A DNA stretch of 64,000 nucleotides. It comes from Gamsiella multidivaricata. Taxonomy: Eukaryota; Mortierellomycota; Mortierellomycetes; Mortierellales; Mortierellaceae. This document shows positions 33,909 through 45,740 of the stretch, piece after piece (the first letter of the stretch is position 1; each line of letters begins with the position of its first letter). The position numbers were made by a program, and so were the translations under genes. The stretch spans positions 486,501 through 550,500 of the forward strand of contig NW_026251712.1 of NCBI RefSeq assembly GCF_025024155.1, written 5' to 3'. Under the pieces are notes generated by a model that was given only the letters and a program-made list of their open reading frames with translations, was not told the origin of the DNA and did no database searches.

Positions 33909-36606
33909 ATGTCGCTCACATTCACCCCCATGAGCGAGATCCCAAAGGTGCAACATCGTTAGTCATCGCAAATATCCTATTATAGACATAGAATTAAAAA
34001 AATCTCACACCCCCTCTCCTCACACAGATCGTCCAAGGCCTCCGCTCGACGTTTAGTGCCAACCTCACCAAACCCCTAGAGTACCGTAAACAACAACTCC
34101 GAGGCCTCTACAACCTCCTCGCCGAGAATGACGCCGCGATCCGCGAAGCCGTTTTCAATGACCTCCACAAATCTCCCCAGGAGCTCATGATCGGCGAATC
34201 CGGTGTCCTCAAACAGGAATGCATCGATGCCATCAAAAACCTCGACAAATGGGCTGCCAACCGGTCCGTCAAGACCTCGATCGTCAACAAGTTCGATAAT
34301 GTTCATATCCGTAAGGATCCCCTGGGCATGGTGTTGATCATCGGTGCCTGGAACTATCCGCTCAACTTGTTGTTAGCACCGGCGGTCGGCGCAATTGCGG
34401 CGGGTAACACGGTGTTGTTGAAACCCTCAGAGGTGGCACCGCACACAGCCGTGTTGTTGACGAAGCTCTTGCCGATGTACTTGGATCAGCGGGCGTATAG
34501 GATCGTGAACGGCGGACCGGAGGAGACAACGCTGTTGTTGGAGCATAAGTTCGATCATATCTTCTTTACGGGCAGTGGCCAGGTCGGAAGAGTTATTATG
34601 ATGGCGGCGGCGAAGCAGCTCACGTCCGTCACACTCGAGCTCGGAGGCAAGAGGTAAGGGCAGCAACACACACTCCTCTTCCACACACACACACAAACAC
34701 ACACATATGCACACTGCTGCATTGGATTCAATCATTTGAATACGCCAAGCTTTAAATGACTTGGAGAAAAATTCGCTACAGTGTTACACACTCAACGCCG
34801 AGGTTAAATTGCGATCCTGAAGAAGCCAGACTTAGAAGAAGACAAGGCCAGACTGGATGGACCATCAAGCAACAACAAGAAAGCGGGTTCAGAGTTTGGT
34901 TACTCAAAATGACAAAGCTAATTTCGGTTTTGAGTTTCGGGTGTGAAAAGAGAATTGCTCTTCACATGCTACTCTTCCCTTCTTCTCCATATCATTATCC
35001 TTGGGGCGAAAGCTGGCTATCTGCTTTTGAATAGGAGAGGGGAAAGCGGAGGCACTTTTCTTAATACGCTGACCTCATTTATTCCAACGTTCTGGATCTT
35101 CCTCTACACGCACGCGATGTTATTTTCTTCCTTTCTCCCCTCTCTTTTTCTGTTTGCCTTAACGACCACATTTTTTTTCCTTTTTGCCACGCGTTTGCAG
35201 GAGGACATGAGTTTCTTTAATTACTGCTGACCAAGAACGACTTACGCGCGGCTCGTTAATGCATTTTATTTGTGGAGACTGCAACTCTTTCTTTGGTGTA
35301 ACACAAAAAAAAAACCGAGCGAGGCCCAAAGAAAACAAACGACTGAGCCCAAATTTTATTTGCCACGACTCCTTGGTCGCAACTTCGCGTCGTGTATTAA
35401 TACATGGAGACTACTTCTACGGCTCTCCAGGTGTGGGGAGGAAGGGCAAAGTGACCAGCTGACTGACTGACCAACCTTCTTGACTGATTTGCTCTTCTTT
35501 TTTCCTTGACTAGCCCGACATTTATCGCTCGTGATGTCGACATTGCGATCACCGCACGCCGTCTCTGCTGGGGAAAATTCTTCAACTGTGGTCAAACCTG
35601 CATCGCCCCAGACTACGTGATCGTCGAACGCGGGATCGAAGACAAGCTCCTCGAAGCCTGCAAGGCCTCCATCCAAGAGTTCTACGGCTCCGCCGTTCAG
35701 GCCTCATCCTCTTACGGCCGGATCGTCAACGCCTCACACGTCCGACGACTCCGCGGCCTCCTCTCCGAGACCAAGGGTCAAAAGATCGTCCTCGGCGGGG
35801 AGATCGATGAAGAGGACCGGTTCTTCCCGCCAACGTTCGTGATGGGGGTGGAGAAGGGCGACAAGTTGATGGAGGGCGAGATCTTTGGGCCGATCCTGCC
35901 GATTATGGTGGTGGATCGGTTGGTGGAAGGAGTCAAGTATGTGAATTCGATGGACCAACCCCTGGCGCTGTATGTGTTCAGCAAGAACAAGAAGGCGATT
36001 GATTATATTCTGGATCATACGAGGTCCGGAGGCGTGGTCGTGAATGATGCGTTGGTGCACTTTATTGTATCGAATCTGCCCTTTGGTGGAACGGGACCTT
36101 CGGGAATCGGAAATTATCACGGAAAGAGGTCGTTTGATGTGTTCTCACATGAAAGGAGCGCACTAATCAAGACCATGGGTATGGAGAAGTTACTGGATCT
36201 GAGATACCCGGTAAGGCAGCCCCTCTTTTTTTTTTTTTTTTTTAATATCTTAACGGCATACACGCAAGTGAGCAAACATTCTGATTTTTTATTATTATTA
36301 TTATTATTTATTTATTTTTACGGACGGAAATAATAGCCCTACACGGAGAAAAAGACCCGGTGGCTGGACTTCTTCCTCTGGGACAAGGCCAACTTCTCAG
36401 GCACGGGCGCGGCCTCTGCCGCGACCTCGACCTCGCCTACGACATTGTCTTTGACAAGTCCTACGTCCGGTTCTAACCCGAACGGTCACAATTCTACCCC
36501 TGTCCTACCCGAGAGCAGTACCGGCGCCAGCGATACCAAGGATAAGAACAAAGCTAAAGAGCATCGCAAGATCGAGACACATGCACCCTCTGCTTCGAAG
36601 GCGTAA
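33909..36606 (+). CDS. Aldehyde dehydrogenase, class 3 / fatty-aldehyde type
   Basis: Exons 33909-33947, 34028-34653, 35514-36210 and 36337-36606 give 543 aa. The class 3 pattern is clear. The cofactor segment is LIIGAWNYPLNLLL, followed by FTGSGQVG. The general base Glu217 is in LELGGK, and the catalytic Cys251 is in NCGQTCIAPDY. The conserved NDALVHFIVSNLPFGG stretch comes near the end. The enzyme oxidises medium- or long-chain aldehydes to acids with NAD(P)+. The 860-nt second intron falls between the catalytic Glu and Cys and is by far the longest in the gene. The last exon adds a Ser/Thr-rich tail of about 70 residues not needed for the fold. There is no clear membrane anchor at the end. 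The first exon codes only 13 residues, and its donor (GTGCAA) is weak. Confidence 0.9.
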
Positions 36607-36889
36607 AAAAAAAAACAAAAAAAAGAGGAGGATGACATTTTGGTGATCCTCCCTCCCACCCCTAACCCGGGGCTGGTACCCGCGCGTTCTTATTTTTACT
36701 ATTCCTATTCTTATTCTTATTATATATTTTATTTAGTCATGAAGAAAGTAGTTTGTAGCGTGGAAGTAATACATAATAGCTTTGATACCCGAAGGATTCT
36801 GAGATGCGGAGCAAATTCTTTGAATGATATTTTATTCACGAAAAGGAAGTACGAAAAACATATTAAAAATAATAATAATCCAGATAGAG
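36607..36889. other. Short AT-rich flank after the dehydrogenase gene
   Basis: 3' flank of the dehydrogenase with A-rich sequence right after the stop. No gene seen. Confidence 0.4.
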
Positions 36890-37374
36890 TCCTCGCCAAT
36901 AAGTGCCAGCACCAATAGTTTCAGAATAGTAATTCGATTCAAAAACTCACCAAGCCACAAATTCCACACTTTTTTTGTTCCCCAAAACCGATGTTTGAGG
37001 AGGACCTTGTATTTTTAGAATAAGAAATCAATTCAAAAGTTTTTTTTGGCAAAATTTTGTTCCTCCGCACAATTTGCATGTAAACGGCCGAGATATGCTG
37101 CTGGCGCATCATCTTCCAACTCAATCAGCATCGTGACCCTTACGACCACGAGCGACTTCCCATTATGGAACCATGATTTAGAAGACGATACCACCGACGG
37201 TTACCATAACGTGAACCACGATGATGATGGCCATTTGGAGTTTTCAACCCGTGTATTCTGACTACAGGAAGCGAAGACGCGATAATTAAAATAGACAGGT
37301 TGAGCAAATTGATGGAATTTGCGGCTTGACGAGTTTTTGATAAAAATTTTGGTGCCGGCACTTATTGGCGAGGA
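36890..37374. mobile_element. Non-autonomous inverted-repeat element (485 bp)
   Basis: The left end (36890-36966) and right end (37313-37374) are inverted copies of each other. The outer 26 bp match at 25 positions, beginning TCCTCGCCAATAAGTGCC. The match resumes further in around the AAAACTC and CAAGCC blocks, so the repeat is about 60-75 bp per side with a small insertion on the left. The interior is AT-rich with no transposase-like frame. The first ten bases of the repeat are the same as those of the element at 62228. This is a MITE-like or otherwise non-autonomous DNA transposon. No target duplication could be fixed. Confidence 0.65.
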
Positions 37375-37655
37375 TTCCAGGGAAAACCAACCGAGGATGA
37401 GGGGTATTATTGATGAAATTATTCACGATCCAAATGACAAGCACGATCTATTCATTCATAGTCAAGAGCCCGTACCAAAATGTATAGGGGAAGGATTTAA
37501 TAATGAAATCAAAAAAGAGAAAACGATGAAAGCAAATAGAAATAAAAGAACGAATAAGCAAAAGAGTAATAATTACAAGTGAAGAGATGATAAATAATGA
37601 CAAATCTTCTAAAGGGTCATATTCAGAGTCTTTGAACCGAGGTGTGCTGAATCAT
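37375..37655. other. AT-rich flank downstream of URA2
   Basis: This is the 3' side of the Ura2 gene and is AT-rich. An 87-codon plus-strand ORF (37319-37582) starts inside the repeat element, is Lys/Asn-rich and is probably chance. Confidence 0.4.
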
Positions 37656-40600
37656 CTACAAGGACTTGCCAAGGACCTGTGGTTGCAAAAGAGAAAGACA
37701 CGAACGAAAATTAGCAACAGTACTGCACTTGCGGTACATGTACCTTGTCTTTAAGGATTCAAAAGAGCGCGACAAAAAAAAACTTACCAAAGCGAGGAGA
37801 GCCATGCGGACATAGAGACCATACCGCATTTGACGGAAGTACGCCGCGCGCTGGTCAAAGTCGACCTCGGGCTCAATCTCCGTAACACGGGGCAGGGGGT
37901 GCATCACCACCATCTGGGTCTTGGCCTTGCTCATCATCTTATTGTTGATCACATACGCGCTCTTCACCCGCTCATACTCCTCCAGATCCGCAAACCGCTC
38001 CTTCTGCACACGCGTCACATATACCACATCGGACTCTGCAATCACCTCGTTCAGATCCGTGTACTCGTTGAACGCAATGCCGGCCTTCATCAACTCGGCC
38101 TTCACCTCCTCGGGCATCCGGAGCGATGTGGGCGACACAAAGTTCAGCGTAACATGGTAGTACGCCAGCAACTTGACAAGCGAGTGCACCGTGCGGCCGT
38201 TCTTGAGATCTCCGACCAGCGTGATGGTCAGACCGTTCACAGTTCCGAGCTCCTCACGGATCGTGTACACATCCAAGAACGCCTGCGTAGGGTGCTCACC
38301 AATACCGTCCCCGGCATTGATGACCGGCACCTTCGAGAACTTGGCTGCTGTGGCGGCACTGCCGGGATCAGGGTGACGGAGGACAATCAGGTCTCCGTAG
38401 CAGGCAAGAGTGCGGACTGTGTCCGCCAAAGTCTCGCCCTTGACAACCGACGACGATGATCCGTCCGCGCTCACGACCGTACCACCGAGCCGGGACATCG
38501 CTGCTGCGAACGAACACGACGTGCGCGTCGAGGGCTCGTAGAACATCGAGCACATCACCTTGCCGTGGAGCAAATCAATCGATCCGTTGCGCTCAACTTG
38601 CGTGCGCATCTCGTGTGCGAGACTGAACAACATGTGGAGCTCGTTGCGGTCAAACTGCTTCGATGACAAGATGTGACGATGCGAGAAAGGCGAGTTGTTC
38701 AGGATCCGCGAGATCGACGAGGGCAGTGTCTCCTTGTGGGCATGAGCAGGTGTCAAACCAGACCCACTCTCCATCTGAATGCTGCCTCGACGACCATCAA
38801 TGGCGCGAGTCGTGGGTGTGCCGGGGACTGGGATCTCCACAGAGGGTCCGAGACGGGGCGAGTGCATCGAACCCTGGCCAGCGACAGCAGCAGCCGTCGG
38901 AATCGTGATCTTCTTGATCGCCTTGGTGATCGTCTGAGTCATGATTGACAGATCCTCGCCCTCAGAGCCGGTCGTGTACCAGGCACCGTCCAGGTAGGCA
39001 GTCTCGCCGTGGAGGACCACGCGATGGACTGTGCCTGAGAGCGCCTTGCCGGCAAAAGGTCCCGAGCCCGCCGGAAGGATGCAGGCACGGTCAGTCTCAA
39101 TCTCCACATACGAGTCCTTCTGCTCAGGGAGAGAGAAGATCTTGCGGGGGTTCGTGTACAGCTTCGCCACAATGTCCTCCATCGTCAAACGGCCCTTGTT
39201 GGCAGCATCCACCAGCAGGGAAAGCGTCTCCTGGACACCAGCAGACGCAACAGCGGTGCCCTTCTCCGCGGCAAGGCGGTAGGGCAAAGTTCCAACAGTG
39301 AAACAGTCAAAGACGTGGAGGCTGCTCCAGAACGCGGCCTGGTCAGCCTTGGAAGGAAGCAGCTTCGACCCAGTCTCCTCGCTGTTCAAGAACAGAGAAT
39401 ACACCTCAATGTCGCACGTCACCTGCAGCTCCTTGTCCTTGCTCATCGCAATCAGCGCCATGTCGTCGCGGCTCGACACCCCAGTGATATGGACAGACCG
39501 GTTGTGCAGGCTGGCCAAAAGAAGGATCGAAGCAAGATCTGTGCCCTTGGCATCCGTCACAATAGGGCTGATGCCCGGCCATGTGCTAAAGTACTTGGCC
39601 GCCTCAGACACGTTGGCCATCGCACGGCCAGCAATCGGAGAGAATGGAATGAACAGGGCCGCAGTCTCCTTCAGCAGACTGTTGGCGTTCTCCGCATTGG
39701 CGTTCATCGACAGGAAGTAGTCGCAGTGCGCGTGGTTGCGCGTGTTGGTCAGCGCAATCGCCAAGCTCGCGTTATCCTCCACACCCTTGGGCGAACCCGT
39801 CGCCATGGCTCCAATGACCGTGAATCCGGACGCAATCGATGCCTTGGACACCACCTCAAAGTCCTTGCTGGCTGCTGTCGAAATACCTGGGACAATGGTC
39901 TGGATGTTGACAAGACCAGGCAGCGTCACCGTGCGGTTGCTGGCCTTAAAGTCCACCGACTCGATCTCAAACCCCTTGTGGCGCGCAAGGGCCTCAACAA
40001 ACAGCTTCGCACACTTGACGTTCGTAATCAGTGGAACCGAGAAATCAACGGCCATACGACGGGTGCGGTAACCCTTCGACACATAGCTGGCTGGCCGGCG
40101 GTAGCGGTTCTTGGACGGCAGGTTGATGTAAAGATCAATCAAGTTGTTGGCCAAGTGCTGGTTCAGCGAGTACTCGGACTTTTGGCTGTCGTTGTCGTCC
40201 TCAAGTGCCTCCAGGTACTTGATCGGCACACCGTGCTCGTTCATGAAATCCGCTGTACCAGATGTCGCAAACAGATTGTAGCCGAGCGAACGCAGTTTCT
40301 TGACCGCAGGGAGCATCTCCAGCTTCTCCTTGAACGAACCAATCGACAACAGCACGTTCTTCTTGGGGAGAGTAAAGCCCGTCGACACCAACGCCTTGAT
40401 ATACGCTTCGTACTTGTCCTTGCCAAAGCACGCAACCTCTCCAGTCGACGCCATCTCAACACCGAGAATCGGATCTGCTCCTGAAAGACGCGAGAACGAA
40501 AACTGTGGGACCTTGATTCCGACATAACCACTCTTGGGAATCGGCGACTCGGGGTAGGCCTCCACTGGGAAACCCAGCATGGCGTTGGTCGCCATCTCGA

Positions 40601-43600
40601 TCAGATCCACCTCCATAACCTTGGACACAAATGGCATCGACCGCGACGCACGCAGGTTGCACTCAATCACCTTGATCTCGTTGTCCTTGGCAATGAACTG
40701 GATATTGTAACATCCTGTGACATCCAGCGCCTGCCCAATCTTGGCTGTCGCAACCTCAATCTTTCGGATCGTCTCCGGATCCAAGTCCTGAGGAGGGAGG
40801 ATCAGAGTGGCATCTCCAGAGTGCACACCGGCGTTCTCGACGTGCTCAGAGATCACGTGCATCACCATCTTTCCGTTGACCGCAATAGCATCCATCTCGA
40901 TCTCCTTGGCGTCCTCAATGTACTTGGAAATCACAACGGGGTGGTCGCGAGAGACTGCAGTCGCCTGTCCGAGGTAGTTGGCAAGATCGTCGGGAGAGTA
41001 CACAACATTCATGGCTGCTCCAGAGAGCACATACGACGGACGGACAAGCACAGGGTAGCCGACCTTCTCACAGAACTCGCCTGCCTCCCCAAATGACGTC
41101 AGCTCCTTCCACAGGGGCTGGTCAACATCGATCTGGTCCAGCATGCGTGAGAACTTGTAGCGGTTCTCCGCAGTGTCGATCATCTCGGGCGAAGTACCCA
41201 GAATCTTGACATCCTGTCGGTGCAGAGGCAGAGCAATGTTGTTGGGCGTCTGTCCACCCATGGCAATCACCACTCCAGACGACGACTCAACCTCGTAAAT
41301 GTCCAGGATGCGCTCCAGGTTGATGTTCTCAAAGTACAGACGATCTGCCTCGTCGTAATCCGTCGAGACTGTCTCCGGGTTGTAGTTGACCATCACAGTC
41401 TTGACACCACGGCTGCGGAGAGTGCGGATAGCTCGGACTGCGCACCAGTCAAACTCCACAGACGAACCAATGCGGTAGACTCCCGACCCAAGAACCATCA
41501 CACCCTTGTCCTCAAACGTAACGTCGTGCTCCACTGCGTTGTACGTCATGTACAGGTAGTTGGTAAAGGCCGGGAACTCGGCTGCCACAGTGTCGATCTG
41601 CTTCACAAACGGCGTGATGCCTGCGTCGCTTCTCATCCGGCGCACAGAGAGCTCGTTGCTCGAGATCGCCGTGGCAATCTGCCGATCCGAGAAGCCGAGC
41701 TGCTTGGCAGAGCGCACCAGGTTGATCGGGACATCGGTGGCGCTATATTTGGTCAGAGTCTTGTCCAGTCGGACAATGTTCTGCAGCTTGTTCAAGAACC
41801 ACTTGTCGATATTGGTCAGCTCCCAGATGCGATCCACAGAGTATCCGTGGTTCAGGGCGTTGGCAATCGCAAACACGCGCTGGTCGCTGGGGTTGGTCAG
41901 CTCGTCCTCAATCACATCGTACGACTCCTTGGCTGCAAATCCAACCAGAGAGGGGTCAATGGCTCGGATCGCCTTCTGGATCGTCTCCTCAAACGTACGA
42001 CCAATAGCCATCACCTCTCCCACAGACTTCATCGACGACGACAGCGACTTGGACACCCGGTCAAACTTGTTCAGGTCCCAGCGTGGCATCTTGACAACAA
42101 CATAGTCGAGCGAGGGCTCAAAGCACGCGCAGGTGACCTTCGTGACAGAGTTGGAGATCTCGTTCAACGGAATGTTCAGACCAAGCTTGGCCGCAACAAA
42201 CGCCAGGGGATAACCCGTCGCCTTACTCGCAAGAGCGGACGAACGCGACAGGCGGGCGTTGACCTCGATAATGCAGTACTCCTTCGAGAACGGGTTGAGC
42301 GCATACTGGATGTTGCACTCTCCCACCACTCCCAGGTGCCGAATGACATTCACAGCTGTCGTCCGGAGCATGTTGTAGTCCTCGTCCGACAGCGTCTGCG
42401 AGGGTGCAACAACGATCGAGTCGCCAGTATGGATACCGAGGGGGTCAAAGTTCTCCATGTTGCACACAGTGATGCAGTTGTCGCGGCAATCGCGCACAAC
42501 CTCGTACTCAATCTCCTTCCAGCCCTTCATCGACCGCTCAATCAACACCTGGGGCGACGTGGCAAACGCGCGCGACGTAAGCTCCACCAGCTCCTCGTCG
42601 TTGTTGGCAAATCCGGATCCAAGACCTCCAAGAGCGTAGGCTGCACGGCAAATGACGGGATACCCGATCTGGTTCGCTGCTGCGACCGCCTCCTGCACAG
42701 TGACAGCCGTCTGTGCCTGAGCAATCTTCTCGCCGATCGACAGCATGCGCTGAGCAAACTCTTCACGATCCTCTGTGGCAATGATCGTCTCAATAGGTGT
42801 TCCGAGCACACGCACACCGAGTCCTGCAAACTCGTCCTTCATCTTGATACCCACGCTGAGGGCTGTCTGACCACCAAAGGTCACATAGATGCCATCGGGC
42901 TTCTCCCGAAGAATCACCTTGCGCACAAACTCAGGCGTAACAGGCAAGAAGTACACCTTGTCGGCAAGGCCCTTGGATGTCTGGATCGTGGCAATGTTGG
43001 GGTTGATCAAGACCGTGTAGATCCCCTCCTCCTTCAACGCCTTGATCGCCTGGGACCCAGAGTAGTCGAATTCACCAGCCTGGCCGATAGACAGACCACC
43101 AGAGCCCAGAACAAGGACCTTGCGCACGCTGACCCGAGGGTTGAGCGCCGCCGCCGCCTCCTTGGTGCCTCCGGGCATCGTGATGGCCTTCAATGTGCCC
43201 GTCTTTCTAAACTCGCTCACAGAGCTGATAAAGACGTCGAACAAGAACTCCGTGTCGCGGGGGCCGGGCGTCGACTCGGGGTGGAACTGGACCGAGAAAA
43301 TCGGCAGAGTCTTGTGCATAATACCCTCGTTGGATCCGTCGTTGGCGTTCACAAATAGCTCCATGAACGTCTCTGGAAGCGAGTTGGCATCAACAGCATA
43401 TCCGTGGTTCTATTATTGTTGTTATATTTTTTTTGTCAAAAGCAAGTGCTGCTGTCAATAACTTTGTTTCCTTTTCCATCCTTGCACCATCGTCATCATT
43501 CGATCATGCTGCTGCTCTGTGTCCTCTTAGTTTACCTGCGATGAGATATAGCAGCGTCCAGAGATCATGTCTGTGCAGGGAATGTTGTGTCCACGGTTAC

Positions 43601-44957
43601 CAAACTTCATCTTCTTGGTCGTGGCCCCCGACGCAAGAGCCAAGAGCTGGTGGCCCAAGCAGATACCAAAGATGGGGGTCCGTGCGATCTGAATAGCCTT
43701 GGCCAGGTTGGCAATGGTGACCGTGTTCATGATGGGATCACCAGGGCCGTTGGAAATGAAGAGACCGTCATAGTCCGTATCGCCATTGAAGTCGTAGTCC
43801 CAGGGAACGACCTTGACCTCGACACCGCGAGTAACAAAGCAGCGGATCTGGTTGTATTTCTGTTGTTGTTGTTGTTTTCGACAAAGCAATACCAAAACAC
43901 ACGCTGGTTAGATACCGCATCCCAGAGTCCCTTCACAGCGTTGAGCAGTCCAGTGTCAGATCAAAGAACCCATACCATTCCCACATCGACAGCGACAATG
44001 CGCAGCGCCTTTCCATCGGGTCCCAACAGCGCTGTAGAGGGCTCGGGTGCGTAGATCTTGGGTTCCTTCAGGGAAACTACCGAGACAAAAAGAACACATC
44101 ATATGTAGCGGTCAGCATTGCTGATGCAGCTGCGCCCAGAGAGCATTGAACAATCAATCCAAGCCCTGAATAACAAAACACACCTTCAACAACGAGATTG
44201 CGTGCATTGGGATCGATCCAATCCACATTCTGGTACTCGTTCATCCACTGGGCTTCAGCAGGGACAACTGTGGGTCCGACGACAGAGGTAGGGAACAGGA
44301 TCTTTCCAAGCATCACTCCCTGGGACCGGATCTTCTTGGTCATGGCCCTGGTATCGATGCCGTAGATGGCAGGGATGTTGTACTCCTTGAGCCAGGCTCC
44401 GAGCGAGGACGCGGCCAGGTAGTGGGAATAGTCCTGCGAGTACTGGCCAACGATCAGACCAGCAATGTGGATCTCGTTCGACTCAAAGTACTTGGGCAGG
44501 TCCTTGAGGAGGGGATCCATGGTCTCGCGCGAGGGCACACCATAGTTACCGACCAGGGGGAAGGTGATCACCAAGATCTGGCCTCTGTACGAAGGATCGG
44601 TCAAGGACTCGGGGTATCCGACCATGCCTAAATGGACATCAGTTTCCATCGTCAATTATGCAATTTGAATCGTGAGAATGTGAGGATGTGAGGATGTTGA
44701 CGTCCAGTCGATCAAACAACAAAGACGAAGGAAAGCTTACCTGTCTGGAAGACGCACTCTCCGGCAATGCTCTTGGTCTCTGCACCGAAGGAGATACCCT
44801 GGTAGGAAGTGCCATCTTGGAGCACAAGTGTTGCTACTGTGGAAACCTCGGCCTGGTCACAAGGAGAAGCAGTGACAGGAGGATGAGGCAGGGGGTTGAC
44901 GACCTGGGCCTGAGCCTGGGAAGAAGCCGAAGACGACGGACGGGACTGAGAAGGCAT
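37656..44957 (-). CDS. URA2: Ura2-type carbamoyl-phosphate synthase / aspartate transcarbamylase
   Basis: Six exons: 44741-44957, 44184-44627, 43976-44076, 43536-43859, 37788-43409 and 37656-37676, giving 2,242 aa, close to yeast Ura2 (2,214). Domain order: glutamine amidotransferase (1 to about 410; Cys321 in GICLGHQ, His405 and Glu407 in SVQFHPES). The synthase follows with its two ATP-grasp halves (about 450-1470). A dihydroorotase-like domain (about 1480-1900) comes next. Aspartate transcarbamylase is last (about 1935-2242, with [17 protein letters not shown] and HPLPRVTEI). It performs the first two steps of pyrimidine synthesis. The dihydroorotase part lacks the HxH metal site: where PGL.DxHxH is expected it has [10 protein letters not shown]. 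It is thus a scaffold, as in other fungi, and a separate dihydroorotase is needed. In relatives UTP inhibits the enzyme. The last intron is 111 nt and open, see findings. Confidence 0.95.
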
Positions 44958-45740
44958 TATGGGAAAAGAAATGTGGGGTAAGAGGAAATGCTATGCGATA
45001 AAATACAATGAAAATACAAGGGGAGAAATGGGAGTATGCAATGTGAATGAGTTTTCTGTGGATGTCAATGGGAAGGGTCCTCGCCGGCAGGGGGGTTGGG
45101 AGGGAGTCGCGTGAAGGGTTAACATAACAGAAAGAAGAAGAAAGAAAAGAAAAAGAGCAAACGAGACCAACGACGCGCCCTTTTATCCTCTTCCTGGGAG
45201 GAGTTTAAAACTCAAAAAGGGCAGACACGGTGGCGTCGTCTGTTTTGCGTTGCTTTTCTTTTTTTTTTTTCTTCAGGTTGCAGTCACCACTCACCCGAGT
45301 TCAAACCATCGGGACCTGAAAAAAAAATAAGGAAAAAGGAAAAAGAAAGAAAAGGGCGAACGTGAGTGCTGGGTCTTTCTGGCAGCGGGACCTTGGATGC
45401 GGAACCTTCGTGGGTCGATATTGAAAGACAAGAGAACGCACATACTCTGTAGACTATCGAGCTGTAAGCATGCATAAAGTATCAAAGCACCATTCATGCA
45501 TAGAGCATCTCTCCCTTAACGGCACCAGGGACTGCCCAAAGGTCAATTCAAAAGGTCAACCAGCCTTTAACAGCGGGGAATAGGAAGACAGAAAACGCAA
45601 GCCCGTCAAAATCCAGTCGGAGATTATGGCGGGTCGTCGGGGACCAGAGCTTTCTTTTTATTGGAGGAAGTTTTGTCTATAATATGCTCCAGGTCCTTAT
45701 GGTGATCTAGATCTACACTTAGATACTGCAATTGTCAGCC
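44958..45740. other. Upstream flank of URA2
   Basis: Promoter region of Ura2 and 3' flank of the next gene. It is A/G-rich on the plus strand, so CT-rich in the Ura2 sense. An ATAAAAG motif about 225 bp upstream is a weak TATA candidate. No gene seen. Confidence 0.4.

Noticed and set aside
41220..43358. 712-codon plus-strand ORF, with related ORFs at 39315-40484 and 37830-38459
   Set aside because: These are antisense shadows of the Ura2 coding exon. They are His/Arg-rich with no domain, and the minus-strand frame is a well-known enzyme.
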